A DNA stretch of 64,000 bases. Source: Rhynchopus sp. YZ270_cl-10 (lineage: Eukaryota; Euglenozoa; Diplonemea; Diplonemida; Diplonemidae). Both the position numbers and the translations under genes were made by a program. The stretch is from the NCBI GenBank assembly GCA_964035575.1, contig OZ037850.1, forward strand, positions 124,001 through 188,000. Reading direction: 5' to 3'. This document shows positions 58,159-64,000 of this stretch, in pieces. The notes under the pieces were generated by a model that saw only the letters and a program-made list of their open reading frames with translations, was not told the origin of the DNA and did not search any database. The number at the start of each line of letters is the position of its first letter. Position 1 is the first letter of the stretch.

Positions 58159-59518
58159 AGCGGGGGGTCCGTAAGTTTGTGTATTAGTGTGTAAAATTTC
58201 CGGCCCTTTTTGGGTGAAAAAAAAAAGGGTGAGGGGAGTTGGGTCCAGTCATAGGGGGTATAGCATATTTTTTGGAAAATTCTTCAAAAAGGCAAGGATT
58301 TTTGCTGAGCACAATGAAATTTTCAGAAAAATCCCAATTTTCGGCCAAATTTGGAGCAAATTAGGGCCCACACACCCCGATTTTGGGTCAAAAACCGACT
58401 TCATTTTTTCTCAGGAGTGCCTACGATTCCGCAAACCAGAGGTCCTCTGGATGCATGCATTGATAAACACAACACTGGAAATTGCAAGGAACAGGTCTGC
58501 ATGCGTGTTCTCTGGCCACTACAGCCACAGGGTATGCACAAAATGACCGTATTGTGGTTGAATTTTGACTTGCAAATGTTTTTTCACGAACATGTATTTC
58601 TGAGGTTTTTTGGATTCTTTGGGCCATTTTATGACTTCGGGTGCCTACCACGCCCGTTTTTGGGCAATAAAATTTTTTTTGTCTGGTCAAAAATCGCCTT
58701 GTACCTGTGAAAGGAATTGCTAAGGAAATGTGAAATATGCGTGTTTTGGTACACAAAAGTGCGTTTTGGGTTTTTTTGCACTTTTTGGTGCCCAAAAACC
58801 CAACTCAGGGGTCGAAATTTTCCCGAAAAAAAAAAAAAATTTTTTTTTTTGAGATTTTTCGATTTTTTGACAAGGCGCTGGCCCATACAAAATGCACTGG
58901 TGGTGCAGAAAATGGCCGGGGAATAAACTCTAGATGCTCAAAACAGCTCAATTCTTGCTTTTTTTGACTTTTTGGTCCCAGAAGGGTGCCTGGGGTGTAG
59001 TGAGCAGGCCTCAAAACACTTGTGAAAAAAATTGGGATTTTTTTTTTTTTTTGAGATTTTTCGATTTTTCGACAAGGCGCTGTCCCATACAAAATGCACT
59101 GGTGGTGCAGAAAATGGCTGGGGAATAAACTCTAGATGCTCAAAACAGCCCAATTCTTGCTTTTTTTGACTTTTTGGTCCCAGAAGGGTGCCTAGGGTGT
59201 AGTGAGCAGGCCTCAAAAACACTTGTGAATGTCATGGGATCTTTTGAGATTTTTGAAAAATCGGCCGATTTTGCGACCAATTTTGGCTGGGGAATTTCGG
59301 CGACCAAAGGGTCCCCCCTTTGGTTTTTTTCAAAAAATCGGGTATTTTTTGTGTGTACAATTGTACACCCGGTCTGCCGGTCTTTTTCGAGGGTGGGTAG
59401 GACCGGCCCTTATAGCCGGTAATCCTTAAGAGCCGGTCTTTTTACGGACCCAAAAGACCGGCTATACACACTAATTACGTGCCTGGTCGTTGCCGGTCTA
59501 TTTACGGATCCCCCAGCT
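58159..59518. mobile_element. Inverted-repeat element with internal 202-base tandem repeats
   Basis: The ends read inward AGCGGGGGGTCCGTAAG (58159) and AGCTGGGGGATCCGTAAA (from 59518). The inside has two tandem copies of a 202-base unit (about 58846-59047 and 59048-59245) sharing GAGATTTTTCGATTTTT, CAAGGCGCTG, CATACAAAATGCACTGGTGG and GGGGAATAAACTCTAGATGC. A diverged third start lies at 59246. The right end has GCCGGTCTTTTTACGGA repeats. No transposase. No clear target duplication, so the class is open. Confidence 0.6.
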
Positions 59519-60680
59519 AAAAGTTAATGTTTTTTGCTGATTGGTATTGTAAGATAATTGCAATGGGACAAAAATGGCATACATCGATGACAGCATTGTT
59601 TGGGTCCGGCACATTATAGATGCAGGTACCAAACGTTACGACGATTGCACCGGCAATGAACCCTGGGGTTGGTGTGAAGCCCCAGGCTATCGCTGCGTAA
59701 ACACCGCTGACGATGATCGCCACACCTGTTGCGAAGCCTTTGAGGATGTTGTCCGCGAACTTCACGACAACGGCAACAAGGATTCCACCACCCGCATGGA
59801 TGCTTGCAAGCAACCATGTACTCGAGCCGTACCCATCAAAGAATGCAAAGTCACGCCCAGGGATGCCGTCCACCGCAAGCATGCTCACCACAGAGAGCGC
59901 CAGCGAGAAGATGCCCAGTTGGATGTTCCGCACTGCGATAGAAGGCGGCGTGCCCTTCAAAATCTTTTCAAAGTAGACACTCGCAAACGCAGAGGAAATG
60001 CCACTCACCACGCAGCTCACTACCCCCAGCACAGAGTTTTGCGCCGCCTGGGAGGACGTCTTCTCACTGCCCTTCCCTTGAGAGCTCATCATAATGCCTA
60101 TGGTTAGCAGCATCACCGACGACCATTGTACACAACTCAGATATCTCTCTAACAGCAAAACAGAAAACACTGCCGCCAACAACAGTTTAATCTGCGACAG
60201 CAGCTGAAACGTCATGGCATCCAGATTCGACAGGGACACAAACAGAAGGTAGTTCTGCAACATAAACAGTGCAGCAGGCACACCAAGCTTCACCGTCTCC
60301 AGACAGAACACCGAATGGTACAGCTTCTGCCCATACTGCTGTTTCTTCTCTGTTTCGATGAACAGATATATCAAGCAGGACACCATTTTCATCACCTCTG
60401 CGACCAGGATAAGAGTAGACGATTTGTACAACGTGGTAGTACGATGTGAACGTGACCACCTCGTCAACAACACTAAGCTTGCATTCTGCACCACAAGAAC
60501 CAGCAGAGAGAGGTACCCCACGTTGATGGTGTAGCCAAGAAGGGTTGTGGTGCGCTTTGTGTGGTCGGTTTGCGCGGTGGGCTTGTACTCAGGGCTTGCC
60601 TGGGACTCTTGTTGTACGATCAATGCAAGGCTCTTTGCTTCGGCAGCTGTCAACGACCCTTTCTTCAAAGACATATGCAT
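59517..60680 (-). CDS. Nucleotide-sugar transporter (UDP-galactose/UDP-GlcNAc/CMP-sialic acid type)
   Basis: 387 residues with about ten membrane segments, the SLC35A-type fold that exchanges cytosolic nucleotide sugars for the matching nucleoside monophosphate across the Golgi membrane. Diagnostic stretches are VEVMKMVSCL-like (LVAEVMKMVSCLIYLF), PAALFMLQNYLLFVSLSNLD, QIKLLLAAVFSVLLLERYLS, VSCVVSGISSAFASVYFEKI, RNIQLGIFSLALSV and VKFADNILKGFATGVAIIVS. The sugar cannot be read from sequence. I start at the ATG 60680 (MHMSLKKGSL). The open frame extends 31 codons further, but that part looks like a pyrimidine-rich leader. The protein runs about 35 residues past the usual end. Its stop codon coincides with the terminal repeat of the adjacent element, so the tail may have been changed by that insertion. 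Confidence 0.88.
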   Translation of the reverse strand: MHMSLKKGSLTAAEAKSLALIVQQESQASPEYKPTAQTDHTKRTTTLLGYTINVGYLSLLVLVVQNASLVLLTRWSRSHRTTTLYKSSTLILVAEVMKMVSCLIYLFIETEKKQQYGQKLYHSVFCLETVKLGVPAALFMLQNYLLFVSLSNLDAMTFQLLSQIKLLLAAVFSVLLLERYLSCVQWSSVMLLTIGIMMSSQGKGSEKTSSQAAQNSVLGVVSCVVSGISSAFASVYFEKILKGTPPSIAVRNIQLGIFSLALSVVSMLAVDGIPGRDFAFFDGYGSSTWLLASIHAGGGILVAVVVKFADNILKGFATGVAIIVSGVYAAIAWGFTPTPGFIAGAIVVTFGTCIYNVPDPNNAVIDVCHFCPIAIILQYQSAKNINF

Positions 60681-61690
60681 TGCGTGGGTCCAATGAGACG
60701 TCAAGAATGAGAGAAAGAATGGGGAAGAAGAAGAACAGTACGAAACAATGGATATCTGCACGGCACTGTGCAAGAGATGATCAGAGCAAGAAATCAGAAC
60801 ACAGATTCTACACGCAGCAGATCGCTTTGCTTGTGCGTTTCCAAAGTGGGGTGGGGGGGAGGAGGCTAGTTGACTACACGTCCTTCCGCATGAGGTATAC
60901 GGGAGTTAGAGAATCTGGTGTACTTTCCCGTAGGGGGTGCTGCGATTGGGTGGGTGGAGGTGGAGGGGGTGGTGGAGGGGAGATTTTGGAAAAATAAATT
61001 GCCGGGCGGGCGGGGTGCTTTTTTTTGTGATTAACTCAGAGGAAGAAATTAAGGCAACCTGTGCTTATTTGGTGGCGTTGTCGGAAAGCAGCAAACTGTG
61101 TGCTACCCAGAAATCGTACTTACTACACCCCAGGAAGCTTTATTAAAAAAAAGCAAACATTCAGAAGGAAAAAAAGGGCAAAATTGAATTGAACATTGCG
61201 TCCAGAGACGACTTTATTGAAGCAATAGTCTCATCAACGTCAAAGAAACGAGAATACAGTCTCTTAACGATTAAAGGCTATTCACTCTTAATTGAAAGAA
61301 GAACATTGTCAGATGAGTAGACACAAACATTGTCACCCTGAAAGGATTGGATAAAATTCAAAAAAGTGTCACTTGTCGTTCCCTCACCCCCCTTCTTGTA
61401 GTTGTTTGATGCGTTGACGCTTCCATACACACTAAAAATCACCTGTTGGGTGGTGGTGTTGCGGAGCACGGTTGGGTGAGTGAACGACGTGACACTTTCC
61501 GCTCACAAGGTAGTGTGCGTAAAAAAAAATATGGTGGAATCAAGAATTGGTAACTTTGGTACTTTATGATTTTAGGCGGGGGACATTTGGTACAAATATT
61601 CCACAACCACGGTATTCAAAATATAAAATAAAACTGGAATTGAGAGATGCTAATGCTCACAAAACCAAAGGACACACTTCAAAAACCAAC
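60681..61690. other. Spacer between the transporter and the beta-propeller gene
   Basis: Contains R3 copy 2 (61360-61495). A G-rich plus-strand run at 60948-60980 is a pyrimidine tract in gene sense. No gene recognised. Confidence 0.55.
61360..61495. repeat. Dispersed repeat R3, copy 2
   Basis: Matches 32755-32890 in order and orientation (GTTCCCTCACCC, CCTTCTTGTAGTTGTTTGAT, GCGTTGACGCTTCC, CACCTGTTGGGT, TTGCGGAGCACGG). Confidence 0.7.
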
Positions 61691-62635
61691 CTAGTTGACT
61701 GACGTAACGTTGTAGAGACCCAGCCCTCTGGATGCGAGCCCCATGTACAGGATGTTTCCGTCTTCAGAAAGCGCTGCGGAAATGGACCCCAGGTTGCCGA
61801 CGAAGCCATTATGGGTGCTCACAGAGGTCCCCACCACGTCCCACACGTCTGCGTTCTCCGACGACACTGTGCACACCTTCGTCTTCGCGTCTGTGGCGAT
61901 CTTACTGCAAGACGCCGACTCGTTGTTTGCAGTGAACACAGGGGTTGAGGGATCTGCGATGTCGTACACATACAGAGGCCTCAGCGTGCCTACCATGCAC
62001 ACAGCAAGCGAGGTTCCGACAAGTCCGACCTGTGAGTTACCCCCCAGAAGCTTCTGCTGCGCCACCAGCACTCCCTCCTTGGGGTTGCTCATGTCGTACA
62101 CAACAGCGCCACCCGACACGCCGCCGACGAAGACCTGTGTGCTCACCTGGTATGCTCCGCTCGTCAGCTCAAACACATTCGCCTTGTCTTGGAAGACAAC
62201 CACAGGACGACGAGGGACCTTCACGTTCACCACAACCACACCGGTGGTGGTCGCCACAAAGAGGTACTTACGCACAGTGTCGAGGTGGGCGCTCTTCACT
62301 GAAACGACGCCTAAGGGTGCCAGGTCGAGTGTCGCCAGAGTGGTTGCGATGTTGCTTGTCTTCACGACAGTCATGTTGCTCGCCTGCAGCAGGTACGCGT
62401 AGTGGTGCGTGCTGTCAACCGCAATCGCCGCCACCTCCGGGAGTGCGCTCCTCTGCACAACCTTCTCCTCTGCGATGTCCACAGCATGCACGCCGTCCGT
62501 GCACCCCACCAGCACTGTCGTTGTGTCCGGTGCCTCTGCCACTGCCGCACAATGCGTGTCCCCCACCTCGATGTACCAAGGCAGAGACGACACGACTGAT
62601 GCAAACGCCACCACCAGGAAGAGCTGCGCAGACAT
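61691..62635 (-). CDS. Secreted beta-propeller (LVIVD-like) protein
   Basis: 314 residues, single exon. An N-terminal signal peptide (MSAQLFLVVAFASVVSS) is followed by repeated four-stranded blades, each ending in a pattern like GVVVVNVK, GAVVYDMSNPKEGV, LYVYDIADPSTPVF, ADVWDVVG or GLGLYNVT. The VYDIADPSTPV type is characteristic of LVIVD-like propeller repeats. There is no membrane anchor or ER-retention signal, so it is probably secreted or luminal. Partner and substrate unknown. The start is the ATG before the signal peptide; an in-frame ATG 21 codons upstream would bury it. A CCAG followed by a pyrimidine run lies just before the start. Confidence 0.8.
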   Translation of the reverse strand: MSAQLFLVVAFASVVSSLPWYIEVGDTHCAAVAEAPDTTTVLVGCTDGVHAVDIAEEKVVQRSALPEVAAIAVDSTHHYAYLLQASNMTVVKTSNIATTLATLDLAPLGVVSVKSAHLDTVRKYLFVATTTGVVVVNVKVPRRPVVVFQDKANVFELTSGAYQVSTQVFVGGVSGGAVVYDMSNPKEGVLVAQQKLLGGNSQVGLVGTSLAVCMVGTLRPLYVYDIADPSTPVFTANNESASCSKIATDAKTKVCTVSSENADVWDVVGTSVSTHNGFVGNLGSISAALSEDGNILYMGLASRGLGLYNVTSVN

Positions 62636-63596
62636 TGTAAAAGGGGAGGGTGTTTGCTGGAAGTAATATGCAACCTGTGAAATTGATGGTGTCGTCATCC
62701 ACTGCAGCTAGGGAGCACCGTGTGGCAGGCGCAAGAATCCTTAAGAAAAAGCGGGTGGGTAAACCCCGAGTTGCTGCCAGAGCAAGCAAGTGTAAAGCTC
62801 AAAGGTCACCACAAGCAGGCAACATGGCCACCCAGCAGCTATGGTCGCATAGCCCAGAGAAGGGCGGGAAGGGTGGGAGATGAATGCACCAAACTCTAAA
62901 AAGACAGGGGCAGTGGGAGGTGGGAGGTGGGAAGGCGTCGTTAACATAACTCACGTCAAAACAAACGGCGATATGGAAATCGATGACGAAAGTGCATAGT
63001 GGGGGGGAAAGCAGTAAAGTGATAGACAACGCATGGCTGCGTGTCAAAGAGCAACAAAACGTAAAGATTGCAGTGCAACATATGCAGGACGCAGGCACTT
63101 GGGTTCTCCACAAAAACAAACTGCAAGAAACGCTAATAATAACACCACACCAACACTTTCAAGACACAATGTGGTTGGTAGAGAACAACGGGTCATCATC
63201 CAACCACAGCAAGACAGAGGTCATGTCGTGTGCTGTTGTGGCTACAACCGGCTGGGCCGGTGTTCTATGAACAAAAAGAGAAAGGGGAAAACAGGAAACT
63301 GCATAGTAAATGGGTCGAACGAACGAGGGAACGGGTTCTGCTTGGTAAAATTCTATACCCGTGCAAAAGATGCGGCTTTAAGTAATAAAATCAAACAACA
63401 GTCAAGAACACAAGACTCGGTGGAGACTCGCGCATAATAAAGTGCGCATTGTCTTCTGTGGGATCGTTGTGCGATGAAGTTGAGTTTGACTTGATACTTG
63501 AGGCCTTCACATTTTATTCCAAGAAAAAGTATATTTGATTTGAGGCTGTTCTTAAATTCTTAAATTGACGGTAGTAATAAATTGCACAGACGGGCC
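62636..63596. other. Spacer between the propeller gene and the edge gene
   Basis: No gene recognised. It has a fragment resembling R2 near 63065-63110 (AGTGCAAC, GGACGCAGGCACT). Confidence 0.5.
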
Positions 63597-64000
63597 CTAC
63601 TCCTTCTTGCACGTCATCCGCCTGGTGCCCATGCACTTCAGGCCTGATGCACAGCACGACTCTTGCCCCTTGCATGAACGGTTCTCGCGGAGCCTGGTCC
63701 TGCACTGTGTTGATGTGCGTGGTAATGCCTAGTGAGGGTAATTCTTGCGCAGAATATGGCCCTTAGGTGTGGGGGGGGCTACGTCACCTGCGAAGACCCC
63801 GCGGGGTCTTGCCTGTGATGTAGGGGGAGTGTGCCTCGTGCTGACGTGCTGTTATTGATGTGGCGTGTGTGGCACGTTCCGCAGCACTGGGCCAATGATT
63901 TCTTGTCTAGCAAGCATGCCCCACATCTCGTGAGTCTATGTTTCGTGCAGAAGTCCATCACAATGGCGCGGCCATCGCCTTCTGTGTGGTGTAGGCTGCA
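63597..64000 (-). CDS. 3' end of an unrecognised Cys-rich protein gene (two exons, runs off the window)
   Basis: A reading frame open to the window edge (64000-63788) can be joined to 63728-63597 across a 59-base GT-AG intron in phase 0. The first part has Cys/His spacing like a B-box zinc finger (FCTKHRLTRCGACLL, then QCCGTCHTRH). The last exon is Cys-rich (CRTRLRENRSC, ESCCASGLKC, RMTCKKE), with a C-C-CC-C-C pattern seen in small disulfide-bonded domains. The family cannot be named, and the intron is a proposal from splice signals plus frame. It is on the same strand as all other host genes, which supports it. Confidence 0.4.

Noticed and set aside
59574-60107. Plus-strand frame of 177 codons opposite the sugar transporter
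   Set aside because: Antisense shadow of a well-supported membrane protein; no domain recognised.

Overview
The window looks like a gene-sparse stretch of a eukaryotic (protist) nuclear genome. Coding regions are GC-rich; the spacers are AT-rich and full of A/T runs and dispersed repeats. Every host gene I can support lies on the minus strand. Several genes have short GT-AG introns. Several starts sit just behind an AG that follows a pyrimidine tract and could be a spliced-leader acceptor. One-way gene arrays, cis introns and likely trans-splicing together suggest a euglenozoan, most likely a diplonemid. A fragment of small-subunit rRNA with a eukaryotic core sequence fits a eukaryote but does not fix the group. 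The lineage is an inference, about 0.55 confident.

Layout. 1-1860: an apparently intact Tc1/mariner-type transposon, the only convincing plus-strand gene. 1860-4500: minisatellites inside an inverted repeat, plus dispersed repeats. 4520-27984: six tandem genes for secreted, membrane-anchored class I (ascorbate-peroxidase-like) heme peroxidases on long Thr/Pro/Ala mucin-like stalks. Copies 1, 3 and 5 carry an extra DOMON-like domain and copies 2, 4 and 6 lack it, so the two forms alternate. 28376-30865: a four-exon gene joining a degenerate Rho-type GTPase domain to beta-sandwich repeats. 30866-44247: no recognised host gene, but many elements: a TA-flanked element holding a coding-like fragment and a nested foldback, a piggyBac-like non-autonomous element, an 18S rRNA fragment, hairpin elements and tRNA-like short repeats. 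44248-62635: membrane protein with a degenerate cyclase domain, casein kinase 1, PI31-type proteasome regulator, SLX1-like nuclease, HAD phosphatase, nucleotide-sugar transporter and a secreted beta-propeller protein. The right edge holds the 3' end of an unrecognised Cys-rich gene.

How the genes fit together. The peroxidase array is the one coherent system: a family of surface peroxidases that could handle peroxide or oxidise substrates outside the cell. The DOMON-bearing forms could also pass electrons. Shared spacers and mosaic ends show the array grew by unequal exchange and gene conversion, and one spacer keeps the last seven codons and stop of a neighbouring gene type. The remaining genes are unrelated housekeeping or signalling functions, as expected for an array transcribed as one unit.

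The most novel signals are the alternating peroxidase/DOMON array, the pseudo-GTPase fusion, and a large set of 30-40 base hairpin repeats whose stems change in matched pairs and which all lie in one orientation relative to the genes.
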